A stretch of 6,185 nucleotides of DNA from Opitutia bacterium. Its GTDB lineage: Bacteria; Verrucomicrobiota; Verrucomicrobiia; Opitutales; UBA953. The stretch is taken from positions 1,939 to 8,123 of the forward strand of contig DNHH01000018.1 in NCBI GenBank assembly GCA_003485955.1. Direction: 5' to 3'. A program made the position numbers and the translations under genes. The notes under the pieces were generated by a model that did not search any database, was not told the origin of the DNA, and saw only the letters and a program-made list of their open reading frames with translations. How positions within the stretch are numbered: the stretch's first letter is position 1; each line of letters opens with the position of its first letter. Positions 1-6,185 of this stretch are shown here, piece by piece.

Positions 1-1
1 T

Positions 2-1678
2 CAGTTAACTCTCGAGTCGCTTTTTCTACTTTCAGCATTTGGCGCACTCGTGCTCTCAGCTATCTCGACGTTCACAGGTCGTGGTAGTGTTTATTACGAC
101 GTCATTCCGATTGTCTTAGCTATCTATACCTTTGGATCACTTTTGGGTGAACGAAGTCGGGGCCAGGCCAATGCCGCTTTAGCTGCTCTACGTACCACCT
201 TGGACACCGTCACGGTTGTGGGCTCAGACGGAGTGCCCCTGCGCCAACCGCGTTCCAATTTACGTGAAGGCCAACGAGTAGCTGTCCTCGCAGGTGAAAC
301 AATTCCTATCGACGGCACTGTGACTTCCGGCTCTGCGACGGTCGTGGAAGCGGCGGTAACGGGTGAACCTTTCCCGGTTGCGAAACATATCGGCGACAGA
401 GCTTTTGCGGGATCGGTGATTGCGGATGACGGTTACCTCCAGATTGCACCTGATTTAAGTAAAGCCAGTCGCATGGATGCGGTACTTGACGCCGTAGTAC
501 GTGCACTGGATACGCCGACGCGTATTCACCGTGATGCGGATGCACTACTTCGCTGGTTCCTGCCTGTTGTAGTCATCGCTGGATTGATCACATATTCGGG
601 TTGGGCGTATTACGGACACTTTGAAAAAGGCTTACGGGCGATGCTCGCCGTTTACTTAGTGGCTTGTCCCTGTGCGCTCGGTTTAGCTACGCCCGTAGCG
701 GTGATGAGTGCGTTGCATCGCCTTGGGCGAATCGGACTCGCACCCAGTTCGGGTGACACCGTGCTGAAGTTAGCGGAGGTTGATACAGTTGTATTGGATA
801 AAACCGGAACACTCGGCGAAGGTCTGCCGACGATTGAACGTATATATTTAAGCCCTGCTGCGAATGTTGGCGAAACCGATTTACGTCAGAAAATTGCTAC
901 CGTTGAATCCCGCGCCCGCCACCCGTTAGCGGCTGCGTTGGTACAATTAGCATCACCCGTTGAACTCCCTGGATTAAAAGTCGAAACTCAGCCAGGTTTA
1001 GGTGTGGTTGGAAAGTGGGATGGTGGTGAACTGCGCATCGGTGAGAGAAGTCTGATGCCAACCTCTGCTGATTTCTCTTTTGCCGATTTGCTCAGCGGTA
1101 AGCGCATCTGGGTCGCACTCGATGGACGAGCGGTTGCGGTAGTTATTTTATGTGAAACGTTGCGGGTGGATGCTCGCTCGACTGTGCAGGCCTTGCATAA
1201 GCTCGGATTAAATGTGGAAGTACTCACGGGAGATCCTTCACCAGCTTGGACATCAATTGAAGGTGCCCAAATTTCCAGTGGACTTTCGCCAGCAGGTAAA
1301 GCCGCTAGGGTGCGCGCATTAAATCAATCTGGTCGGAAGGTGCTCTTTGTCGGTGATGGACTGAATGATCTCGAAGGGATGTCGGATGCGCACGCGACTT
1401 TAGCCATGGCAAGTGGGGCGGATTTGACACAACAGAGTTGCGATGCGGTCGTGGTCGTTGACCGTCTATCCACAATTCCTGAGTCGATTCAACTTTGTCG
1501 AAAAGTCCGCCGAGACCTCCAAGTTAACCTTTGGATTTCGACAGGGTATAATTTTGTGGGAATTGGCCTAGCCGCCGCTGGCTTGCTTGCCCCCTGGGTT
1601 GCGGCCGTGGTTATGCTGACTTCTTCGCTTTTAGTGGCTGCCCGGGCCGTCCGCTCGGCTAGTTCTGACGCGGTTTAG
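2..1678 (+). CDS. Heavy-metal (Cu(I)-type) P1B-type ATPase, 5'-partial
   Basis: Inner-membrane pump that couples ATP hydrolysis to export of a soft metal ion, most likely Cu(I). The frame is open to the left edge, so the GTG at 50 is internal; the N-terminal metal-binding domain and first helices are missing. Counting from that codon, I see TGE of the actuator domain (104-106), the CPC metal site in a membrane helix (206-208), the DKTGT phosphorylation site (Asp250), the HP motif of the nucleotide domain (291-292), a GLGVVG nucleotide loop (316-321), TGD (393-395) and GDGLND (435-440). The last two helices carry N493-x6-YN and M522-xx-SS, the usual Cu(I)-ATPase set. The ARHPLA context and the poorly kept segment after CPC recall CcoI/FixI pumps that feed copper to cbb3 oxidase as much as CopA; I cannot decide. 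The family is secure, the substrate inferred. The next gene starts 62 bp downstream. Confidence 0.95.
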   Translation, partial: QLTLESLFLLSAFGALVLSAISTFTGRGSVYYDVIPIVLAIYTFGSLLGERSRGQANAALAALRTTLDTVTVVGSDGVPLRQPRSNLREGQRVAVLAGETIPIDGTVTSGSATVVEAAVTGEPFPVAKHIGDRAFAGSVIADDGYLQIAPDLSKASRMDAVLDAVVRALDTPTRIHRDADALLRWFLPVVVIAGLITYSGWAYYGHFEKGLRAMLAVYLVACPCALGLATPVAVMSALHRLGRIGLAPSSGDTVLKLAEVDTVVLDKTGTLGEGLPTIERIYLSPAANVGETDLRQKIATVESRARHPLAAALVQLASPVELPGLKVETQPGLGVVGKWDGGELRIGERSLMPTSADFSFADLLSGKRIWVALDGRAVAVVILCETLRVDARSTVQALHKLGLNVEVLTGDPSPAWTSIEGAQISSGLSPAGKAARVRALNQSGRKVLFVGDGLNDLEGMSDAHATLAMASGADLTQQSCDAVVVVDRLSTIPESIQLCRKVRRDLQVNLWISTGYNFVGIGLAAAGLLAPWVAAVVMLTSSLLVAARAVRSASSDAV

Positions 1679-1740
1679 GCGGCCCATCCTTGTCAGAGGG
1701 CATCGAGTCCGTTAAGTCTATAGCCCTTAAGCCCCTCCCG

Positions 1741-2343
1741 ATGAATCGCCTGTCCGCTTGTTTGTTATTAACTTCCGCACTCTTTGCACAGCAGTCGCCT
1801 TCGGCTTCGCAGGTCGCCGGCCTCGAACAAGACGTCGCGCAGGTTCGCATGGACGTCGCCCGTCTCTCAGAGCAAATCACCGATTTACAAAATGCCGTCC
1901 GTGCATTGCGTGCGAATCCTGCCCCTGCAGCTGGAAATTCAACTGCAGATCGCCAAGCCATTCTCGCCGAAGTCGATAAGAAGACGAACGCGCTGCGCAC
2001 GGAACTCGATGCCGCTTTTGCGACATTTACTAAACAGGTGAATGCAGCGCTTGCGAATCGAACCAGCTCGACAGCGGTAGTGCCTGTATCAACGCCATCT
2101 GCGGGACAGCCTGTGACGTCCACTGCTGAACCATCCGCACAACCCACGGTAACTCGTCCAACAGATAACCTGCCGCCCGATATGCCTCGTACTGGCATTC
2201 GTTATAAGGTGAAGGCGGGTGAGTCTTTAAGTGGTATTGCCCGTCGTAACGGATCGAAAGTTGAGTGGATATTAAAAGCGAACCAGATGGACAATCCTAA
2301 CCAAGTTAAGGCAGACTCGGAAATCTTCATCCCTCAGCCCTAA
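1741..2343 (+). CDS. Exported coiled-coil protein with C-terminal LysM domain
   Basis: Probable periplasmic or envelope protein that binds peptidoglycan through one LysM domain. I chose the ATG at 1741 (200 aa) because it begins a good signal peptide: MNR, a hydrophobic core LSACLLLTSALFA, and likely cleavage before QQ. The frame extends to a TTG at 1690, but that would bury the signal peptide behind 17 extra residues. Residues 24-58 and about 70-107 are heptad-like and probably coiled coil. A Pro/Thr/Ser-rich linker covers about 108-150. LysM occupies about 154-198, with YKVKAGESLSGIARRNG and a closing EIFIPQP typical of the fold. No clear ribosome-binding site precedes the ATG. It lies between the ATPase and parB (20 bp before parB), so co-transcription is plausible. 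The architecture suggests a cell-wall or division-associated scaffold, but no specific function is recognised. Confidence 0.88.
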   Translation: MNRLSACLLLTSALFAQQSPSASQVAGLEQDVAQVRMDVARLSEQITDLQNAVRALRANPAPAAGNSTADRQAILAEVDKKTNALRTELDAAFATFTKQVNAALANRTSSTAVVPVSTPSAGQPVTSTAEPSAQPTVTRPTDNLPPDMPRTGIRYKVKAGESLSGIARRNGSKVEWILKANQMDNPNQVKADSEIFIPQP

Positions 2344-2363
2344 TCCCTTTAGGCTGATTTACC

Positions 2364-3278
2364 ATGAGCACCCCTAAAAAATCGAATCTTGGACGTGGCC
2401 TTGGCAATTTAATTGCCGGTGGCGCTGGCAATAAACCTGCACCGACGCCCGCACCTATTCCTGGAGTAACGACTTCAACACCCTCTCCTTCTGCACCTGT
2501 TGGTATTCTTGAAGTAGCTGTCGGCCAGATTGTACCCAATCCACGTCAGCCACGTCGCGAATTTGATGACCATTCGGTCAAGGAACTTGCGGAATCCATT
2601 CGTGCGGAAGGTCTGATTCAGCCTGTGGTTGTTCGTAAAGTTGCTGGCGGTTATGAATTGATTGCCGGCGAGCGTCGTCTCCGTGCATTTAAGTTATTAG
2701 GTATTAAGCTTATACCTGCACGCGTCTTGGAAGTGAATGATGTTGTGAGTGCGGTGCTTGCGTTGGTCGAAAACTTACAACGTGCAGATCTTAACCCAGT
2801 CGATGAAGCCCTCGGGATTGCTTCGCTGATGCGCGATTTTAAATTAACTCAAGAAGCGGTTTCCGAGCGTCTCGGTAAGCCGCGTGCAACCATTGCCAAT
2901 TCAGTCCGTTTACTACAATTGGATCGCGAAGTTTTAGGCTATTTAACGAAGGGGAAATTGAGTGCAGGTCATGCGAAGGCTTTGCTCGGACTTGAGCAGG
3001 CTTCGCATCAAATCCAGGCAGCACGTCGGATTGTCGAAGACGATCTTTCGGTGCGTGCGACCGAAAAACTTATTCATCAGCTCCAGGCGGCCCGTCCACA
3101 TGATCGCCGCCGCAAGGTCGCTGACGTACTTGCTGATATTCAGAAGCGCTTAACTTCTCACTTAGCTGCGCCCGTCACTGTTGTTCGTCGTGGTCCCAAT
3201 GGGCAGATTACCATTCGTTATGTCGGTGACGAAGACCTTCGCCGAATTCTCGAGAAGCTGGGACTTAAGGGAGACTAA
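2364..3278 (+). CDS. parB: Chromosome-partitioning protein ParB
   Basis: Centromere-binding CTPase of the ParABS system: it loads at parS sites near the origin, slides as a clamp and stimulates ParA. The 304-aa length is normal. In order: an N-terminal ParA-contacting motif (LGRGLGNLI, 9-17, with Arg11); a Pro-rich linker (about 25-45); the ParB/Srx CTP-binding domain (about 48-140) with PNPRQPR (58-64), GERRLRA (103-109 region) and ENLQRADLNP (136-145); a helix-turn-helix domain including LTQEAVSERLGKPRATIANS (161-180); and a C-terminal dimerisation domain (about 251-304). The ATG at 2364 gives the expected N-terminus, although no strong ribosome-binding site is visible. parA is not upstream, where it usually lies; the LysM gene is there instead. 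The last three codons and the stop (3267-3278) belong to the downstream repeat, so the extreme C-terminus is probably repeat-derived. The identification is very secure. Confidence 0.97.
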   Translation: MSTPKKSNLGRGLGNLIAGGAGNKPAPTPAPIPGVTTSTPSPSAPVGILEVAVGQIVPNPRQPRREFDDHSVKELAESIRAEGLIQPVVVRKVAGGYELIAGERRLRAFKLLGIKLIPARVLEVNDVVSAVLALVENLQRADLNPVDEALGIASLMRDFKLTQEAVSERLGKPRATIANSVRLLQLDREVLGYLTKGKLSAGHAKALLGLEQASHQIQAARRIVEDDLSVRATEKLIHQLQAARPHDRRRKVADVLADIQKRLTSHLAAPVTVVRRGPNGQITIRYVGDEDLRRILEKLGLKGD

Positions 3279-3286
3279 GGGCTGAC

Positions 3287-3297
3287 GCGCTACGCGC
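3287..3297. repeat. Short palindromic hairpin, copy 1
   Basis: GCGC-TAC-GCGC: a four-base-pair all-GC stem with a three-base loop, sitting inside the first copy of the 74-bp-period unit. The identical element recurs at 3361-3371. Alone it is short, but exact conservation in both copies next to heptamers resembles REP-type elements. Confidence 0.7.
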
Positions 3298-3360
3298 AGA
3301 CTAAGGACTAAGGCAAAAGGAGACTAAAGACTAAGGCCTAAAGGGAGACTAAGGACTTAC

Positions 3361-3371
3361 GCGCTACGCGC
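3361..3371. repeat. Short palindromic hairpin, copy 2
   Basis: Second exact copy of GCGC-TAC-GCGC, 74 bp after the first. It lies at the outer left base of the long inverted repeat, so its 3' half could pair either with its own 5' half or with CGCG at 3464-3467; the two folds are mutually exclusive. Confidence 0.7.
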
Positions 3372-3467
3372 AGACTAAGGACTAAGGACTAAAGGCTGAC
3401 TTCAAGACAATCGCCTTGCCCTTTACGGGCCTGCAACGGCCTTTAGTCCTTAGTCATTAGTCTCGCG
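3367..3467. terminator. Long imperfect inverted repeat between convergent genes, possible bidirectional terminator
   Basis: The left arm 3373-3396 pairs with the right arm 3439-3462 over 24 positions with one mismatch (3379 against 3456); the inner 17 bp are perfect. Beyond a one-base bulge at 3371 the stem continues with 3367-3370 against 3464-3467. The 42-base loop holds a second hairpin, GCCC-TTTAC-GGGC (3418-3430). The position between the 3' ends of parB and yjdM suits a shared transcript-end structure. Neither strand has the U-tract of a classic intrinsic terminator, so that role is inferred; the fold itself is directly visible. Confidence 0.5.
3441..3462 (-). repeat. Inverted heptamer copies
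   Basis: Three abutting heptamers in reverse orientation: TTTAGTC (3442-3448), CTTAGTC (3449-3455) and ATTAGTC (3456-3462), complements of GACTAAA, GACTAAG and GACTAAT. They form the right arm of the long hairpin and show that the repeat occurs in both orientations within one gap. Confidence 0.9.
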
Positions 3468-3482
3468 GCGGGTGGTGCCGCC
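3467..3482 (-). other. Short GC hairpin directly after the yjdM stop
   Basis: GGCGG (3467-3471) pairs with CCGCC (3478-3482) around a six-base loop and abuts the yjdM stop codon. There is no T-run on the minus strand after it, so it is at most a weak or non-canonical terminator or an mRNA 3'-end stabiliser. It touches the outer base of the long inverted repeat at 3467. Confidence 0.3.
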
Positions 3483-3839
3483 TTACGCTTTCTTCACGAA
3501 GCAGGACTTCAGGCCCATTTTGGTGCCGTCGATTTTGCAGTCGATGTCGTGGTCGCCGTCGACCAGGCGAATGTCTTTAGCTTTGGTGCCTTGTTTGAGT
3601 ACCTGCGATGAACCGCGTAGTTTGAGGTCTTTAATGAGCACGACGGTATCCCCGTCGGTCAGAATGTTGCCGACAGCGTCGCGTATAACTTTGGGGCCAT
3701 CCGTTGTCACGGCGGCGATTTCGAGCGGCCATTCATGTCCACAGGTCATGCACTCCCACTTGTCTGGATGTGTCGCGATATCGGTCATCGTGCATTCAGT
3801 ACAGACAGGAGTATCGATAGACATGGCCTTATCAGGCAT
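3483..3839 (-). CDS. yjdM: Zinc-ribbon protein YjdM (PhnA family)
   Basis: Small cytoplasmic protein of the YjdM/PhnA family, historically named after alkylphosphonate-uptake loci; its biochemical role is poorly settled, and 'PhnA' here is not phosphonoacetate hydrolase. The 118-aa product has an N-terminal zinc ribbon with CTEC (Cys13, Cys16) and CMTC (Cys30, Cys33), then the compact C-terminal PhnA domain (about 46-118). Diagnostic stretches are GNILTDGDTVVLIKDLKLRG, LKQGTKAKDIRLVDGDHDID, CKIDG and a FVKK ending. Length is close to the usual 110 or so. The start is ambiguous: Met1 (3837-3839) has only a weak AGAG upstream, while Met6 (3822-3824) would give a more typical N-terminus but has AAGG too close. 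No phosphonate genes are nearby. It converges on parB and diverges from the propeller/cytochrome gene across 34 bp. Confidence 0.94.
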   Translation of the reverse strand: MPDKAMSIDTPVCTECTMTDIATHPDKWECMTCGHEWPLEIAAVTTDGPKVIRDAVGNILTDGDTVVLIKDLKLRGSSQVLKQGTKAKDIRLVDGDHDIDCKIDGTKMGLKSCFVKKA

Positions 3840-3856
3840 TGCTAATCTCTAACGGC

Positions 3857-3864
3857 AAGAGGGA
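3857..3864 (+). promoter_or_regulatory. Ribosome-binding site of the propeller/cytochrome gene
   Basis: AAGAGGGA lies about ten bases before the ATG at 3874 and is the clearest Shine-Dalgarno-like sequence in the window. It supports ATG 3874 over the in-frame ATG at 3895, which has only a weak AAAGAA upstream. It sits inside the 34-bp divergent gap. Confidence 0.55.
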
Positions 3865-3873
3865 ACCCACTCG

Positions 3874-6185
3874 ATGGCTATTGGTCTAAAGAACATGCCC
3901 CGTTGGAGTGCTCTGCTTTTATTTGGATTTTCTAACTACCTGTTGGCAACTGAGCCCCTCAGTGTACCTCAAGGCTTTGTCGCTGAGACAGTCTACATAG
4001 TTCCTAAGGCTACGCAGGGTTCTTGGGTGAGTCTCGCGGTCGCTCCCAACGGCGATCTCGTCGCTGGCGATCAAGGCGGTGGGCTTTGGCGCATTGCGTT
4101 GTCTGATCCAAGCAAACCAGTCGTCACGGCCATCGCGACAAAGTTTAAGGGAGCTCACGGTTTGCTCTTTGTCCAAAACTCACTCTACGCAATTGTCGCC
4201 GAGGGTAGTAACACTGGCATTTGGCGTCTACGTGACCCCCAGGCCGACGGCTCTTTTTCTGATCAGGTCTTACTGCGCCGCATCCAAGGCTCGGGTGAAC
4301 ACGGCCCGCACCAGCTCGTACTCGATCGCGACGGCACAATCCTCGTCATTGCAGGCAACCATACGAAGTTACCGGCCGACGAGTTACCTGGGCCCAAACC
4401 ACATTGGGCTGAAGACACTTTGGTTGAACGTTTCGAGGATCCCAACGGTCATGCTGTAGGCATTCGCGCCGTTGGCGGTTGGATTGCCCGTATGAATCAA
4501 GACGGTACCGGTTGGCAGCGTGTGACGGTCGGCATGCGCAATGCTTACGACCTCGCGGTGGCTCCGGACGGTGACATCTTTACTTTCGATAGCGACATGG
4601 AGTGGGACATGGGAGCGCCTTGGTATCGTCCAACGCGCATCTACCTCGCCACACCGGGAGGCGAACTTGGCTGGCGCTCTGGTTCCGCTTGTATCCCTGA
4701 GCCGACCATCGACACGCAACCGCCGATTCTTGAAATCGGTCCAGGTAGTCCAACGGGAGTTACCTTTGGCACGGGTACCAAGTTTCCCGCTCGATACCAA
4801 CGCGCCTTCTTTGCCTGCGATTGGACCTACGGCACGCTTTATGCGATTCATCTGACGCCGAACGGTGCTGCATGGTCAGGGACGAAAGAAGTTTTCGCAT
4901 CGGGCAAGCCATTGCCACTAACAGATGTCATTGTACGTCCGCAGGATGGTGCGCTCTACGTGACCGTAGGTGGGCGAGGTTCACAGAGCGTGCTTTACCG
5001 CATTCGCTATACAGGCACCGAGTCCACCGAGCCTGTCGCTTGGTATGAGTCCACGCCTGAGCAGAAGCTCCGCCGGGAACTTGAGCAGTTACGTCTCTCA
5101 ACCATACCAGCCATCGCATTAGATAAAGCATGGCCGCTGATGGGTCACGACGACCGATGGATTCGTTACGCAGCCCGTATCGTCGTCGAAGCTCAGCCTG
5201 TTGAACTGTGGGAGAAGCGAATCGTGCATCGTCCTGGAGATATTTATGGGAATCTTAAGCTCAACGCTGCCTTAGCCTTAGCACGTTGTGGTAATCCAAA
5301 GTCTGAGGATCAACTTAGAAGAATCATGGATGTCGCCATGCATGTCACTGAAGTGCCTCAACGCGAGGACAGTCTCGACGTCGTCCGCTTAATGCATGTC
5401 GCGCTGGCGCGCTACGATATACCTGAAGATTCTGGTGGCTGGCAGGCTAACGCGGGTGGCAAACCATTCTTGCGTAAATCTATTCTCAATAACGCACTCA
5501 ATTTCGGCGATATGATTAATCGTCAATTGGCTGAACTCGCTATTGCGGTCGATGCACCGGATGCGCCCGCCAAGTACGTTAAGCGCATGCGCGAGGCGCA
5601 GTCGCAACCAGGTCTCGTGGTCGATCATGAACTACTCACGCGTAATGATAACTATGCGAAGGATGTGAACGCAGCCCTCAAGGTTACCCCAACGACAGTA
5701 CGTATCGGGTACGCCGTCTATCTTGCACGCGCGAAGGTGGGTTGGACGCCAGAGTTGCGCCAGGAATTCTTTGGGATGCTCGATGAGATGGCCGAGGCCA
5801 AAGGCGGACACAGCTTGCGCGGTTTCGTTGTCAATATACGCAAGGCAGCGCTCGAGAATGTGCCTAACTCTGAACGCGCTGCCTACGCCGAGATTAAGCC
5901 ACCAAAAGTCGCTGAGGTGCGCCCTGTCGCCAAGGGTCCTGGGCGTAGTTGGACCGAGGACGGAATCCTCGCTGCATGGAAACAGTCCAATAGCCATAAC
6001 TTCGAGAACGGACAGCGCATGTTCCAGGCTGCGGCCTGTTCAATGTGTCACCGCGTCGGTGATTTTGGTGGTGCGCAGGCGCCGGATTTGACCGGCGTCG
6101 GCTCACGGATGACGCCCGCTGACCTTATTCAAAGCATCGTTAATCCGAGTGCAGTGGTTTCAGATCAGTATACACAGTCTGTTAT
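3874..6185 (+). CDS. Secreted beta-propeller protein with C-terminal c-type cytochrome domain (Pirellula/Verrucomicrobium type), 3'-partial
   Basis: Large exported protein, open for 770 codons with no stop before the window ends. Residues 1-25 look like a signal peptide (hydrophobic SALLLFGF...YLLA, cleavage near Ala25). Residues about 40-381 form a sorbosone/glucose-dehydrogenase-like beta-propeller; repeated blade motifs include APNGDLVAGDQGGGLWRI (from 58), GEHGPHQ (141), RNAYDLAVAPDGDIF (222), DSDMEWDMGAPWYRPTR (239-255), GWRSGS (266) and TGVTFGTG (294). Residues about 390-690 are mainly helical, perhaps HEAT-like, with DDRWIRYAARI near 426. A haem-attachment site CSMCH (Cys722, Cys725, His726) opens a cytochrome c domain, followed by APDLTGVGSRM and IVNPSAVVSDQY, matching the TIGR02603 type with a TIGR02604-like N-terminus. 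The distal haem ligand and C-terminus lie outside. It probably acts as a periplasmic or surface redox enzyme on a sugar or alcohol; the substrate is unknown. The family is secure, the reaction inferred. Confidence 0.93.
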   Translation, partial: MAIGLKNMPRWSALLLFGFSNYLLATEPLSVPQGFVAETVYIVPKATQGSWVSLAVAPNGDLVAGDQGGGLWRIALSDPSKPVVTAIATKFKGAHGLLFVQNSLYAIVAEGSNTGIWRLRDPQADGSFSDQVLLRRIQGSGEHGPHQLVLDRDGTILVIAGNHTKLPADELPGPKPHWAEDTLVERFEDPNGHAVGIRAVGGWIARMNQDGTGWQRVTVGMRNAYDLAVAPDGDIFTFDSDMEWDMGAPWYRPTRIYLATPGGELGWRSGSACIPEPTIDTQPPILEIGPGSPTGVTFGTGTKFPARYQRAFFACDWTYGTLYAIHLTPNGAAWSGTKEVFASGKPLPLTDVIVRPQDGALYVTVGGRGSQSVLYRIRYTGTESTEPVAWYESTPEQKLRRELEQLRLSTIPAIALDKAWPLMGHDDRWIRYAARIVVEAQPVELWEKRIVHRPGDIYGNLKLNAALALARCGNPKSEDQLRRIMDVAMHVTEVPQREDSLDVVRLMHVALARYDIPEDSGGWQANAGGKPFLRKSILNNALNFGDMINRQLAELAIAVDAPDAPAKYVKRMREAQSQPGLVVDHELLTRNDNYAKDVNAALKVTPTTVRIGYAVYLARAKVGWTPELRQEFFGMLDEMAEAKGGHSLRGFVVNIRKAALENVPNSERAAYAEIKPPKVAEVRPVAKGPGRSWTEDGILAAWKQSNSHNFENGQRMFQAAACSMCHRVGDFGGAQAPDLTGVGSRMTPADLIQSIVNPSAVVSDQYTQSV

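Larger units (their letters stand above)
3267..3394 (+). repeat. GACTAAG heptamer array with 74-bp-period duplication
   Basis: Forward copies of GACTAAG or GACTAAA start at 3273, 3299, 3306, 3322, 3329, 3347, 3373, 3380 and 3387, often directly abutting. A larger unit is duplicated at a 74-bp offset: 3267-3313 matches 3341-3387 at 45 of 47 positions, differing only at 3281/3355 and 3284/3358. Each unit contains a GCGC-TAC-GCGC palindrome. The first unit starts inside parB. I do not recognise it as a named element. It could be a slippage-grown intergenic repeat, a REP-like dispersed element, or part of a transcript-end structure. Confidence 0.9.

Noticed and set aside
294..301. GTGAAACA, half of a parS-like site (TGTTTCACGTGAAACA)
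   Set aside because: The other half is absent (TCGCAG precedes it), and it lies within the ATPase coding region. A single half-site is expected by chance.
1697..1727. AGGGC...GCCCT inverted repeat after the ATPase as a terminator
   Set aside because: Only five base pairs around a 21-base loop with no T-run. The neighbouring TTGTCA at 1690 also lacks a convincing -10 at proper spacing, so no promoter was called.
1690..1740. TTG start giving a 217-aa LysM protein
   Set aside because: It would put 17 residues ahead of a clear signal peptide that starts at ATG 1741, and no ribosome-binding site supports it.
1750..1764. Lipobox-like LSAC in the LysM protein
   Set aside because: The Cys is at residue 7, with too little hydrophobic sequence before it for a lipoprotein signal; cleavage near LFA/QQ fits better.
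3267..3462. CRISPR array
   Set aside because: The repeat unit is seven bases and abuts or varies irregularly; there are no uniform spacers and no cas genes.
3472..3852. 126-aa open frame on the plus strand
   Set aside because: It is the antisense shadow of yjdM, whose zinc ribbon and PhnA domain are unmistakable on the minus strand.
4384..4851. 155-aa open frame on the minus strand
   Set aside because: It lies wholly opposite the well supported propeller domain and shows no family motif. The same applies to the other open frames opposite or overlapping the real genes, including 1659-2198 minus and 5632-5997 minus.

Overview
The window looks like a chromosomal segment of a Verrucomicrobiota bacterium, or another member of the PVC superphylum. 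The best evidence is the right-hand gene: a secreted beta-propeller protein carrying a C-terminal c-type haem domain of the 'Pirellula/Verrucomicrobium' type, an architecture concentrated in Planctomycetota and Verrucomicrobiota. Weak or absent Shine-Dalgarno sequences before two of the genes fit this. The phylum is an inference; nothing here fixes genus or species.

Left half, plus strand (2-3278): the 3' part of a CPC-type (Cu(I)-like) P1B ATPase whose start lies outside the window, then a small exported coiled-coil/LysM protein, then a complete chromosomal-type ParB. The three are co-oriented with gaps of 62 and 20 bp and could be co-transcribed. No parA is visible, so parB is not in the usual immediate parA-parB pair unless parA lies elsewhere.

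Middle (3267-3482): the convergent gap between parB and the zinc-ribbon gene yjdM is filled by an unusual repeat. It has nine forward copies of a GACTAAG/GACTAAA heptamer, a 47-bp segment duplicated at a 74-bp period, two GCGC-TAC-GCGC hairpins, and three inverted heptamer copies that close a long imperfect hairpin. The first repeat unit begins inside parB and supplies its last three codons and stop. Tandem heptamers put stop codons in all three frames of either strand. This is the part of the window least explained by known gene families.

Right half (3483-6185): yjdM on the minus strand, then, divergently across only 34 bp, the propeller/cytochrome gene, which stays open for 770 codons and leaves the window without a stop. 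The metal-transport ATPase and the haem-bearing exported protein both suggest metal and redox work at the envelope, but nothing in the sequence ties them functionally to each other or to ParB.

I saw no tRNA, rRNA, CRISPR array, insertion sequence or convincing parS site.
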